DNA from: Bacteroidia bacterium
Lineage (GTDB): Bacteria; Bacteroidota; Bacteroidia; Bacteroidales; CAJPTX01
Length of the DNA: 30,301 bases
NCBI GenBank assembly: GCA_905373625.1
Contig: CAJPTS010000002.1
Location: forward strand, 1-30,301
Direction of reading: 5' to 3'
Positions 17,446 to 24,627 of the stretch are shown here, one piece after another. The position numbers were made by a program, and so were the translations under genes. The notes beneath the pieces were generated by a model. That model was not told the origin of the DNA. It did not search any database and saw only the letters and a list, made by a program, of their open reading frames with translations. Position 1 is the stretch's first letter. Each line of letters begins with the position of its first letter.

Positions 17446-17970
17446 ATGAAGCACTTTATAGTATTTAGCCTTTTGGCTCTCTTCGTGTGGAGTGGTAGTA
17501 CATACGCAGCAACGCCGAAGAAGAAAATTAAGTGGTACACGCTAGAGGAGGCTATGAAGGTCGCACAAAAGACCCCGAAGCCTATACTCATTGATATGTA
17601 TACCGATTGGTGCGGCTGGTGCAAGAAGTTAGACGCTGACACCTTTTCCCACGACGGTATTGCCAAGTACATCAATGCGAATTTCTACCCCGTGAAATTC
17701 AATGCTGAGCAAAAGGAAGCAATAACCTTTCTCGGTAAAGAATATAAGAACAATGGCGATCGGACTCATCCGCTCGCGACGACACTCACGGGCGGACGCC
17801 TATCCTACCCCATGCTGCTCTACATGAAAGCAGACGGGACTGTGATCACGGCCGTTCCTGGCTATGCCACCCCCGATCAACTTGAGCCCATTCTGCACTT
17901 CATTGCTACAAATGCATATGAAAAGCAAGAATGGGAGGAGTTTTCTAAGAACTTCAAGAGCGAATTCTAA
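17446..17970 (+). CDS. Exported thioredoxin-like protein
   Basis: A 174-residue protein with a signal peptide (about 1-21, ending TYA) and a thioredoxin fold. The redox motif is C-G-W-C at Cys56 and Cys59 inside MYTDWCGWCKKL. A later S-Y-P-M segment (the cis-Pro loop) is followed by GTVITAVPGY. This is the pattern of small periplasmic thioredoxin-like proteins in Bacteroidetes, often grouped with DUF255 or Thioredoxin_7. It probably reduces or shuffles disulfides of exported proteins, but partners are not evident. It begins 56 bases after the MBOAT gene and may be either a separate unit or the tail of that cluster. Confidence 0.88.
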   Translation: MKHFIVFSLLALFVWSGSTYAATPKKKIKWYTLEEAMKVAQKTPKPILIDMYTDWCGWCKKLDADTFSHDGIAKYINANFYPVKFNAEQKEAITFLGKEYKNNGDRTHPLATTLTGGRLSYPMLLYMKADGTVITAVPGYATPDQLEPILHFIATNAYEKQEWEEFSKNFKSEF

Positions 17971-18008
17971 TCACGTAGGCGCAACTTCGCGTCCAATTTA
18001 CCGTAGGC

Positions 18009-19259
18009 GTGTTATTTGAGTCCTATAAGTTTATAGCACCCCTCGCTGCGAACTTACAACGCGAGGGGTTTCGTCGTCCCACGGACATACAATTCCGTGC
18101 CATTCGCCCCACGCTTAATGGTGCCGATCTGTTAGCCATTGCGCAGACGGGTACGGGGAAGACCATGGCATTTGCCATCCCTATCATAGATATTCTGGGG
18201 CGCAGCACGCACAAACGTACCGAGCATGCTCCTCGTGCTTTAATTTTAGTACCTACGCATGAACTCGCGCGACAGATTGCCGAGGTCTTTAAGAAGTTAG
18301 CTAGGTCAACCCAACTTAAGGTACTTTGTGTAACGGGTGGTGGAAGTATTGATGACCTCGTGCACAGCATTCCGCGTTATTGCGACATCGTGGTAGCAAC
18401 TCCTGGTCGCATCCTTGACCTCGTGCGTAACAAGCACCTCTCATTACACTATCTACAGATACTCGTACTTGACGAGGCAGACCGCATGCTCAGTTTAGGG
18501 TTTCGTCCCGATATAGATAGTCTAATCGGTCATATGCCACAACGGCGACAAACACTCTTCTACTCGGCAACCATTTCGCCCGAGATTAAGAAACTCGCGC
18601 ACCGCTTAGTACGCAACCCAATACGCATCGAGATAGCGCCTGAAGACCCTATTACACAGAACGTAGATCATGCCCTCTTGGAAGTATCCATGGAGGAGAA
18701 ACGCTTCTTCTTAGAGCGTATAATACGAGAAAACGCAGAGTCTAAAATAATAGTCTTCGTACGTACGAAGGTTCGCGCAGAACGCGTACAGGCTGCAATG
18801 CGCCGCGTTAATATAGAGACTAGTATAATTCACGGAGGCTTGGAACGAATCGAGCGCTTATGGGCGTTAAATTCGTTTTCTGAGGGTAGTGTGCGGGTAC
18901 TCATCGCCACGGATGTCTCGGCACGCGGATTAGACATCCCTAATATTAACTATGTAATCAACTACGACATGCCCACCGAACCCGAGGTTTATGTTCATCG
19001 GATCGGCAGAACGGGGCGAGGAAACAAACACGGCGTAGCCGTTTCCTTCTGTGCGCCAGAAGAAGAGCCACTACGTAGAGCCATCGAGAGTCTGATTGGG
19101 CGGTATCTCCCCATTATTGAGATGGATCGCGTGGCACACGATGAGACTCTTGCCCTCTCGGCAGCCGCAGATACTGATTGGCGTACTTTATTACGACGAG
19201 AACAAGAACGAGAGGCGGAGATACTCGCCGCAGGAAAGAAGAAAAAACGGAAAATTTAG
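18009..19259 (+). CDS. DEAD-box ATP-dependent RNA helicase (RhlE-like)
   Basis: A 416-residue helicase with all core motifs: the Q motif (Gln28 after R-R-P-T-D-I), AQTGTGKT (45-52), PTHELAR (82-88), TPGRILDL (131-138), DEAD (155-158), SAT (186-188), then ARGLDIP and HRIGRTGR in the second RecA domain. A short lysine-rich tail ends the protein. Such enzymes remodel RNA in ribosome assembly and decay. The start codon appears to be GTG at 18009, as no ATG precedes the conserved F-E-S-Y segment. It lies 38 bases after the thioredoxin-like gene and is closed by a clear terminator. Assignment to the RhlE subgroup rests on size and layout only. Confidence 0.93.
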   Translation: MLFESYKFIAPLAANLQREGFRRPTDIQFRAIRPTLNGADLLAIAQTGTGKTMAFAIPIIDILGRSTHKRTEHAPRALILVPTHELARQIAEVFKKLARSTQLKVLCVTGGGSIDDLVHSIPRYCDIVVATPGRILDLVRNKHLSLHYLQILVLDEADRMLSLGFRPDIDSLIGHMPQRRQTLFYSATISPEIKKLAHRLVRNPIRIEIAPEDPITQNVDHALLEVSMEEKRFFLERIIRENAESKIIVFVRTKVRAERVQAAMRRVNIETSIIHGGLERIERLWALNSFSEGSVRVLIATDVSARGLDIPNINYVINYDMPTEPEVYVHRIGRTGRGNKHGVAVSFCAPEEEPLRRAIESLIGRYLPIIEMDRVAHDETLALSAAADTDWRTLLRREQEREAEILAAGKKKKRKI

Positions 19260-19269
19260 AAATTGATCA

Positions 19270-19300
19270 GACGGCGCATTGCAGATGCGTCGTTTTTTTT
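19270..19300 (+). terminator. Rho-independent terminator after the helicase
   Basis: A 9-bp stem (ACGGCGCAT with ATGCGTCGT, one G-U pair) closes on TGCAG and is followed by a long T-run. It sits 10 bases beyond the stop codon and separates the helicase from dtd. Confidence 0.9.
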
Positions 19301-19345
19301 GTTGTTTTGTGCGCATTTTGAGTCGCAAACAAGGAATATTAGAAT

Positions 19346-19780
19346 ATGAGAACTGTCATACAGCGTGTCCGTTCTGCCTCGGTCACGGTAAACCATACAC
19401 TCGTATCTTCGATAGAGCAAGGACTGCTTGTACTGGTAGGTTTTACGCATAGCGACACTCGAGCGGACTTGGAATATATGGCGAACAAAATTCTGAACCT
19501 CCGTATTTTTAATGATGGAGAGGGGGTGATGAATCTTAGCATTCGCGACCTTCAGGGCGAGCTGCTTGTGGTCAGCCAATTTACGCTTTACGCACAGTGT
19601 GCCAAGGGGAATCGTCCTTCTTATGTACAGAGTGCGCCGCGCAACATAGCCGAGCCTTTGTACGAGCAATTTGCCGATATGCTAGCACGGTTATATGACT
19701 TGCCTGTAAAGCGCGGTATTTTTGGTGCCGACATGCAGGTAGAGCTAGTTAACGATGGTCCTGTAACCATCCTCCTCTGA
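19346..19780 (+). CDS. dtd: D-aminoacyl-tRNA deacylase
   Basis: Dtd removes D-amino acids, and glycine mischarged on tRNA-Ala, from tRNA. The 144-residue product carries the family signatures: SQFTLYA (77-83), GNRPSY (88-93, usually RPSF) and NDGPVT (136-141) with the cross-subunit Gly-cisPro pair at 138-139. Length and start (MRTVIQRV) match the family exactly. It has a terminator on each side, so it is probably a single-gene unit. A CATTTTG sequence about 30 bases upstream only loosely resembles a -7 element. Confidence 0.96.
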   Translation: MRTVIQRVRSASVTVNHTLVSSIEQGLLVLVGFTHSDTRADLEYMANKILNLRIFNDGEGVMNLSIRDLQGELLVVSQFTLYAQCAKGNRPSYVQSAPRNIAEPLYEQFADMLARLYDLPVKRGIFGADMQVELVNDGPVTILL

Positions 19781-19790
19781 GAGGGGCTAC

Positions 19791-19898
19791 TTTTTAGGTA
19801 CTAGGTACAAAGTACGAAGTCCAAAGTAAGCTAAAAGTAAAAAGCTAGAAGTAAACTCCAAGTTCTAAGTCCCAAGTACGAAGTTCTAAGTAAACTCC
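19791..19898. repeat. Heptamer array H2, strict 7-bp period
   Basis: From 19801 the sequence divides without slippage into 14 units of 7 bases, ending at 19898. Examples are CTAGGTA, CAAAGTA, CGAAGTC, CAAAGTA, then AGCTAAA, AGTAAAA, AGCTAGA, AGTAAAC, then TCCAAGT, TCTAAGT, CCCAAGT, ACGAAGT, TCTAAGT, AAACTCC. AGTAAACTCC occurs twice, at 19850 and 19889. The array lies between the converging dtd and LRR genes and has stops in every frame. Related words occur at 22654-22861 and 24334-24577. Confidence 0.85.
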
Positions 19899-19930
19899 TT
19901 TATGTAAGTGCTTGCCGCACTCTTAACAAC

Positions 19931-19968
19931 AAAAAAAGGCTTTCTCCCTTTTGGAAGAAAGCCTTTTC
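19931..19968. terminator. Bidirectional terminator between dtd and the LRR gene
   Basis: A 12-bp stem (AAAAGGCTTTCT with AGAAAGCCTTTT) has A-runs on the left and T-runs on the right. It can therefore stop transcription from both converging genes. On the - strand it lies about 25 bases beyond the stop of the LRR gene and is followed by seven T residues. Confidence 0.88.
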
Positions 19969-19991
19969 ATTCTTTTCAAATCACCACGGTG

Positions 19992-22472
19992 TTATTCTTT
20001 TACCACCCGCAGCGTCTTACTTTCACTACCCGAGAGAATGCGAAGTAAATAAGCACCCGCAGGAAGCTTTTCTGTGTTAAGAACGGTTTCTACGCCCTGT
20101 AAAACACCAGTACGAACAGCTACTCCATTTGAGTTTACAAGTTCGTAACGAGCATTTACCGCCTCTTCGTTCCTAATTCTTAGCTGCGAAGAGAATGGGT
20201 TCGGAGCAACAGAAATGCCTGCAAAGAGAACATCCTCAACTGCGTTTGGATTCACTGCTTGTTTTACTGTTACCACCTGCTTAACCTCTGCATTATCTTT
20301 CAGCGCAAAAGTAAGCTCCGTACTGCGTTCCTCCTTCTTGTTATTTGCCTCAGCTTTGACAGTAACCGTTGTAGTGCCCGCTTCACCAGTTTTTGGCTCT
20401 ATGGTTAACCACTCAGCGTTAGAAGCAGTAACCGTCCAAGCGCCAGAGCTTTCTACAGTATAAGTTTTTGTTTCACCTGCGTAAGGGAAGGTATATTCTT
20501 GTGAGGGAGTTACAGAAATCGACGCACCTTTTTGTTTTAACGTCACCACCTGTTTAATATCCGGATGATCTTTCAGTGCAAAAGTAAGCTCCGTACTGCG
20601 TTCCTCCTTCTTGTTATTTGCATCTGCTTTTATAGTAACTTTTGTACTGCCTGCTTCTCCCTCTTTCTTTTCTATAGGAAACCACTCTGCATTAGAACTC
20701 GTAACACTCCACGCGCCAGAGCTTTCTACGGTAAAGTTTTTTGTTTCACCAGCGTAGGGGAAGGTATAACCTACTGCTGGTACAACAGAGATAAATGCAC
20801 CTTTTTGTTTTAGCTTTACTATCCGCTTAATATCAGTATTATCTTTCAGCGCAAAAGTAAGCTCCGTACTGCGTTCCTCTTGATTATTATTTGCGTCAGC
20901 TTTGACAGTAACTGTTGCAGTACCCGCTGCACCAGATTTGGGTTCTATAGTTAACCACTCTGCACTAGAACTGTTAACAGTCCATGCTGCCGAGCTTTCT
21001 ACGGAAAGTGTTTTCGTTTCGCCTATGGGGGGGAAGGTATAACTCCAAGGAGCTACAGAAATTGAAGGATTTGTTTGCGTCAATAAAACCACCTGTTTCG
21101 TGTTCGCATCATCAGTAAGCACAAAAGTTAAAGCCGCACGGCGTAGCTCTTCTTCTGCATTAGGCTTAGCCGTAACTTTTACCTGCGTGCCATTGCTACC
21201 CTGTTTAGGTTCTACTGAAAGCCAATCGGGCAGAGGAGTAGTTTCATCTAACTTCCAATTCCCTGTGCTGTTTACCGTTGTCTTCCATTCGTCACCTTGA
21301 TACCAGAAAGAGTTCGGTATAGTAGCTGGTTCTAGCGTAAGTCCATACGTAGAACCGCAAGTATAGTTACCTGTTATACTTTCAAAGTATGTATAACTTT
21401 CATCATACTGTATAGCCCAGTTTTTGGCATTAGTTATTGTAGTACTGGAAGACATTACTAATGGTTCGTCTTCCACATTTGTTCTTTTATTTATAGCCCG
21501 AAGCGTTCCTCTTTCTTTTCCCGTTCTATTTGGAAGTTGGCAATAGATATTGTTTAGTACGCTTGTAGAGAAATTGTTACCGTGAATACTCAAAAGCTTC
21601 AGTTTTGTATTCTTACTGACGTCTAGGCTAGATAATTGATTGACTTCGCAAAACAACCACTTTAGGTTTACATTCTTCGTGACATCAAGGCTGGATAATG
21701 AATTCCAGCCACAATCCAATGTCGTCAGGTTTACATTCTTCGTAACGTTTAAGCTAGATAATCGATTAAAAGCGCATATCAATTCCGTTAGGTTTACGTT
21801 CTGACTGACGTCTAAGTTAGATAATGGATTATTACGGCAATCCAATCTCGTCAGATTTACATTCTTCGTGACATCAAGGCTGGATAATGAATTCCAGCTA
21901 CAATCCAATGTCGTCAGGTTTACATTCTGGCTGACGTCTAGGATAGATAATTGATTATATCCACAACTCAGTTCAGTCAGATTTACATTCCGACGGATGT
22001 CTAAGCTAGATAATTGATTATCAAAGCACCGTAATTCTTTCAGCTTTATATTTTGACTGACGTCTAAGCTAGATATCTGATTATGACTGCAAAATAATTT
22101 CGTCAGGTTTAGATTCTGGCTGATGTCAATTGCAGTGAGATTCTCCTTATTATGGGAAATATGGAACTGATCAATTACTCCATAAACCGTTATCTCAGTG
22201 CCCATTGCTTCATACTCATGCTTAGGCGAATTATACCAAGCATGCAATTGTGTTGGTGCTTCCTCTTCTTTTTCATCTTTTACGCCCGAAACCTTTACCC
22301 AAACTCCTGTGGTAGAGGCTGCAAAGTCTAGTTTTATCTTTTCGCCTTGCTTTACGGTTAGGGTAATGTATTTGGTCATGTCTACTTTGCTTTCTTCGGC
22401 GCATACTGTGTTTAAGCCAAAGGTAAAGCACAAAAGGGTGCACAAGGCACTGAAAATGCAAAATCTATTCAT
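19992..22472 (-). CDS. Surface protein: LRRs, four BACON domains, T9SS sorting domain
   Basis: An 826-residue exported protein. A signal peptide (1-25, ending VCA before Glu) is followed by a short N-terminal domain. Nine leucine-rich repeats of 21 residues fill 112-302 with consensus L-D-V-S-x-N-x-x-L-x-x-L-x-C-x-x-N-x-L-S. After a spacer (303-375) come four BACON-type Ig-like domains at about 379-467, 469-557, 560-648 and 650-738. The last three are nearly alike (TFPYAGETK, ESSGAWTV, EERSTELTFALKD). The end (752-826), V-A-P-N-P-F to KTLRVVKE, is a type A T9SS C-terminal sorting domain, so the protein should cross the outer membrane and be attached to the surface. LRR and BACON modules usually bind protein or carbohydrate; the ligand is unknown. 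No enzymatic domain is seen. Confidence 0.92.
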   Translation of the reverse strand: MNRFCIFSALCTLLCFTFGLNTVCAEESKVDMTKYITLTVKQGEKIKLDFAASTTGVWVKVSGVKDEKEEEAPTQLHAWYNSPKHEYEAMGTEITVYGVIDQFHISHNKENLTAIDISQNLNLTKLFCSHNQISSLDVSQNIKLKELRCFDNQLSSLDIRRNVNLTELSCGYNQLSILDVSQNVNLTTLDCSWNSLSSLDVTKNVNLTRLDCRNNPLSNLDVSQNVNLTELICAFNRLSSLNVTKNVNLTTLDCGWNSLSSLDVTKNVNLKWLFCEVNQLSSLDVSKNTKLKLLSIHGNNFSTSVLNNIYCQLPNRTGKERGTLRAINKRTNVEDEPLVMSSSTTITNAKNWAIQYDESYTYFESITGNYTCGSTYGLTLEPATIPNSFWYQGDEWKTTVNSTGNWKLDETTPLPDWLSVEPKQGSNGTQVKVTAKPNAEEELRRAALTFVLTDDANTKQVVLLTQTNPSISVAPWSYTFPPIGETKTLSVESSAAWTVNSSSAEWLTIEPKSGAAGTATVTVKADANNNQEERSTELTFALKDNTDIKRIVKLKQKGAFISVVPAVGYTFPYAGETKNFTVESSGAWSVTSSNAEWFPIEKKEGEAGSTKVTIKADANNKKEERSTELTFALKDHPDIKQVVTLKQKGASISVTPSQEYTFPYAGETKTYTVESSGAWTVTASNAEWLTIEPKTGEAGTTTVTVKAEANNKKEERSTELTFALKDNAEVKQVVTVKQAVNPNAVEDVLFAGISVAPNPFSSQLRIRNEEAVNARYELVNSNGVAVRTGVLQGVETVLNTEKLPAGAYLLRILSGSESKTLRVVKE
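20259..21068 (-). repeat. Three tandem BACON-coding repeats (about 273 bp each)
   Basis: The DNA for BACON domains 2-4 repeats with a 273-base (91-codon) step. A stretch beginning at 20298, 20571 and 20844 is nearly identical in the three copies, stronger than protein-level constraint would demand. This points to recent duplication or gene conversion. Confidence 0.8.
21567..22139 (-). repeat. Nine tandem 63-bp LRR-coding repeats
   Basis: The LRR region is a 63-base tandem repeat at DNA level. Bases 21667-21739 and 21856-21928 are identical apart from about one base and lie 189 bases (three units) apart, so unit number could change by recombination. Confidence 0.85.
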
Positions 22473-22497
22473 TTGTTTCTCGTTATTAAATTAACGT

Positions 22498-22505
22498 CAA
22501 ATGTA
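22498..22505 (-). promoter_or_regulatory. Bacteroidetes-type -7 element (TACATTTG on - strand)
   Basis: Perfect TAnnTTTG match read on the - strand, 25 bases before the ATG of the LRR surface protein. No clear TTG at the -33 distance. The leader would be only about 15-20 bases. Confidence 0.55.
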
Positions 22506-22653
22506 AAAAAAACATAAGCATTGGTTTGTTAAGAAGGGTATGTTATATCAAATGTGTCGCAGGATATTGATTATCACCGTTTTCTAAATGTGCAATACGT
22601 CTTCTCTAGTTACGCTTGGAAAAGCATAAACGCATTGAATTATAATAATTTCC

Positions 22654-22861
22654 GGGCGTTGCGGGCAACAAATTTAGGTACTAAGTACGAGGTTCAAAGT
22701 ACGAAGTAACCCCCCTTCTTTAGGTACGAAGTATACGCAAAGCGAATATTTCGTCTGTCGTCTCTCGTCTTTCGTCTCTAGGGAACGGAGTTTACTTCTA
22801 GCTTCTAGCTTTTTACCTTTTACTTGCGCCATAGGCGCTCTGCTTTTAGCTTGCACTTTAT
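22654..22861. repeat. Composite heptamer element, copy A
   Basis: It opens with GGGCGTTGCGGGCAACA (22654-22670), which contains the inverted repeat GTTGC/GCAAC. Then come + oriented heptamers from 22677 (GGTACTA, AGTACGA, GGTTCAA, AGTACGA, AGTAACC) and GGTACGAAGTATACGC (from 22723). Four tandem TCGTCTN units follow at 22751-22778. Last comes an opposite-orientation array to about 22856 which, read on -, gives GTAAAAG, GTAAAAA, GCTAGAA, GCTAGAA, GTAAACT. Copy B at 24334-24475 has the same head, the same order of heptamers and the same TTTTAGCTTG end. Confidence 0.8.
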
Positions 22862-22875
22862 TCTTAAATCGGCGT

Positions 22876-23514
22876 CTATTTGCTGTGCCCCACAGGATTG
22901 TTGAGTATAGGCACTTGGTCGGGCGTGAGCCCTAGAAGTTTTGCGATGGCTGCGCGATCCATCGTGGCGCGTGTCACCGTGTTAAGCCCAAAAGCGGCGC
23001 AATAGAGGTTTATATTCTGACTTACGATGCCAGCGTCTGCAGCTCCCATAGTGACGGCAACCTCGTCGTGCTTTGTGTACAAGGCCATATCTACAACCAT
23101 TAGCAATGTTACGGGAGCTTGAAGCACAAAGTTTTGCCCCATGGCTAACAAATTGCGATGATCGCCTTTAGCTATTGTTTTCAGAGTGTGCGTTTTATGC
23201 TCGTACAGACACACACGGTCGGGCAAGAAAGCATACACCGTCACCTCCTGTAAATTTCGTGCAGTCGGGTTCGTCCTCTTCTCGTTCTCAGGACGATTTA
23301 CTCCGCAAGCAGCCCAGAGCAGATTGGCTAACTCCTTCTCAGACAGTTTTTTGTCACTAAATGTCCTTTCTGTTTTTCGTTGCCACAATGCCTCCATCAC
23401 GGAGCTACCGCCCTTCTTATCTGGCGCTGGTAGTTTGGTATCTTGAGCATTTACAGACACGGTTGTTAGAAAAATAGTACCCAACAGTAGCAGTGTTTTT
23501 AGTTCTTTGCACAT
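22876..23514 (-). CDS. SagB-type nitroreductase-family protein, exported
   Basis: A 212-residue protein with a signal peptide (1-23, ending VNA before Gln24) and a nitroreductase-like flavin domain. Visible features are a family-type start (QRKTERTFSDKKLSEKELANLLWAA), N-P-T-A-R-N (putative flavin contact), and the closing LLGLTPDQVPILNNPVGHSK, close to the P-x-G-x-P-x end of SagB-like proteins. SagB proteins are flavin-dependent dehydrogenases. The exported form seen here is common in Bacteroidales, but its substrate is unknown to me. GGGAGG lies about 10 bases before the ATG and supports the start. The gene stands alone on this strand, followed by a repeat element rather than by a clear terminator. 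Confidence 0.88.
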   Translation of the reverse strand: MCKELKTLLLLGTIFLTTVSVNAQDTKLPAPDKKGGSSVMEALWQRKTERTFSDKKLSEKELANLLWAACGVNRPENEKRTNPTARNLQEVTVYAFLPDRVCLYEHKTHTLKTIAKGDHRNLLAMGQNFVLQAPVTLLMVVDMALYTKHDEVAVTMGAADAGIVSQNINLYCAAFGLNTVTRATMDRAAIAKLLGLTPDQVPILNNPVGHSK

Positions 23515-23680
23515 TTGTATGCCTCCCTATTTAATTCGTTATTAACTCTGTAGAGTGTAATACGGGGCATGATAGCGCTCTTCTACTCGGTCAAATCGTT
23601 TGAGAATGAATAGCCCTCTCTGCCTTCTCTTATAACTACAATCTTATGTAAAGAGTTACATGCACAGAGGGCGAACTTCC

Positions 23681-23688
23681 TAACTTTG
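23681..23688 (+). promoter_or_regulatory. Bacteroidetes-type -7 element (TAACTTTG)
   Basis: Perfect TAnnTTTG match 32 bases before the ATG at 23721. The in-frame GTG at 23688 overlaps the motif and would lie upstream of the transcript start, so the ATG is the better start for the methyltransferase. Confidence 0.65.
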
Positions 23689-23720
23689 TGCGTCTGATAA
23701 TTGTAATATGGAGCTCGAAA

Positions 23721-24254
23721 ATGCGCCATCGTAAACTTTCCATGCCCGAACTCCATCGGGTAGATGTTGCGACGTTTCGTCAGCAACCCAAGCAACCCGT
23801 TGTACTGATGCTTGATAACGTGCGAAGCCTTCAGAATGTGGGCGCAATGTTCCGCACGGCTGATGCTTTTGGTATTGAAAGTTTGGCATTGTGTGGTATT
23901 ACGGGCTGTCCGCCGCATCGGGAATTGCACAATGCTGCCCTCGGAGCAGAAGACAGTGTGGCTTGGCGCTACTTTGCTTCTGCCGAAGATGCGTTAACGC
24001 AATTTCGTGCTCAGGGGTACAAGATCCTCGTTTTGGAACAATGTGAAGGGAGCGTGTTGCTCAACCAAGTTGCGCACAATGTAACCGAGAAATGGGTGCT
24101 CGTAGTAGGCAATGAAGTAGAGGGTGTAACACAATCAATAGCTAGTGCGGCAGATCTTTGTGTAGAAATCCCGCAATGTGGCACAAAGCATTCACTCAAC
24201 GTCGCTACAGCCGCAGGCATTTTGCTTTGGGAGTGGCTGCGCGGAGTGTGGTAG
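23721..24254 (+). CDS. TrmH/SpoU-family RNA 2'-O-methyltransferase
   Basis: A 177-residue SPOUT-class enzyme expected to methylate a ribose 2'-OH in tRNA or rRNA using SAM. Motif 1 is seen as DNVRSLQNVGAMFRTADAFG, motif 2 as VLVVGNEVEGV, and motif 3 as I-P-Q-C-G-T-K-H-S-L-N-V-A, where most relatives have I-P-M-x-G. These form the trefoil-knot SAM site. There is no N-terminal substrate-binding extension, so it is a minimal form like TrmL or TrmH, and the target nucleotide cannot be assigned. Start chosen at ATG 23721 because a promoter motif covers the upstream alternative. A single-gene unit facing a repeat-rich convergent region. Confidence 0.9.
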   Translation: MRHRKLSMPELHRVDVATFRQQPKQPVVLMLDNVRSLQNVGAMFRTADAFGIESLALCGITGCPPHRELHNAALGAEDSVAWRYFASAEDALTQFRAQGYKILVLEQCEGSVLLNQVAHNVTEKWVLVVGNEVEGVTQSIASAADLCVEIPQCGTKHSLNVATAAGILLWEWLRGVW

Positions 24255-24333
24255 AAATCCGAATGCAGGGCAGTTTAATATATTGCGGGCGAATCGTAGG
24301 GAAAGACAGAATACACGCATAGCGGATAGAATT

Positions 24334-24475
24334 GGGCGTTGCGGGCAACATTTTAGGTACGAGGTTCGAGGTACGAAGTACACGCGAGGCGATTAGAATC
24401 TGGGTTTTACTTTGAACTTGGGACTTCGTACTTTGTACCTATTTCTAGCTTTTAGCTTTTTACTTTTAGCTTGTG
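24334..24475. repeat. Composite heptamer element, copy B
   Basis: Same 17-base head GGGCGTTGCGGGCAACA (24334-24350) as copy A, then TTTTA and heptamers GGTACGA, GGTTCGA, GGTACGA, AGTACAC (24356-24383). A middle of about 25 bases follows, then an opposite-orientation array to 24475. Read on -, that array divides evenly: GCTAAAA, GTAAAAA, GCTAAAA, GCTAGAA, ATAGGTA, CAAAGTA, CGAAGTC, CCAAGTT, CAAAGTA. The two arms can pair imperfectly into a long hairpin. Copy A's TCGTCTN block is absent here. Confidence 0.8.
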
Positions 24476-24557
24476 CAACAGGCACGTCTCACTGACGAAG
24501 CCCCCAAAACACACTTTTAACTAACGTCCGCAGAGCAACAACCTTTTAGGTTATAAG

Positions 24558-24574
24558 GAACTTTGTACCTAAAA
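24558..24574 (-). repeat. Isolated heptamer fragment
   Basis: Read on -, TTTTAGGTACAAAGTTC matches the start of the arrays at 19795 and 24351. It is probably a remnant of the same family. Confidence 0.5.
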
Positions 24575-24627
24575 TCACCTCTACAGAAAACGTTGACAGT
24601 CAATTCTACAAAGGCGTTCTCATAACG

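Larger units (their letters stand above)
22473..22875. other. Intergenic region with LRR-gene promoter and composite repeat
   Basis: Between two - strand genes. It holds a -7 element for the LRR gene (22498-22505), about 150 A+T-rich bases with no recognised feature, and then the composite heptamer element at 22654-22861. No ORF here is believable. Confidence 0.6.
24255..24627. other. Convergent intergenic region with composite repeat copy B
   Basis: Lies between trmH-family (+) and guaD-like (-) genes. It contains the composite element at 24334-24475 and a further heptamer fragment at 24558-24574 in opposite orientation. A small palindrome AACCT-TTT-AGGTT sits near 24540-24552. No convincing terminator or gene was found. 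Confidence 0.6.

Noticed and set aside
19791..19898. CRISPR array
   Set aside because: Units are 7 bases with no spacers and no cas genes are near.
22654..24475. Insertion sequence or transposon
   Set aside because: The two related elements carry no transposase and I see no matching terminal inverted repeats or clear target duplications around them; the gene between them is an ordinary housekeeping or flavoprotein gene set.
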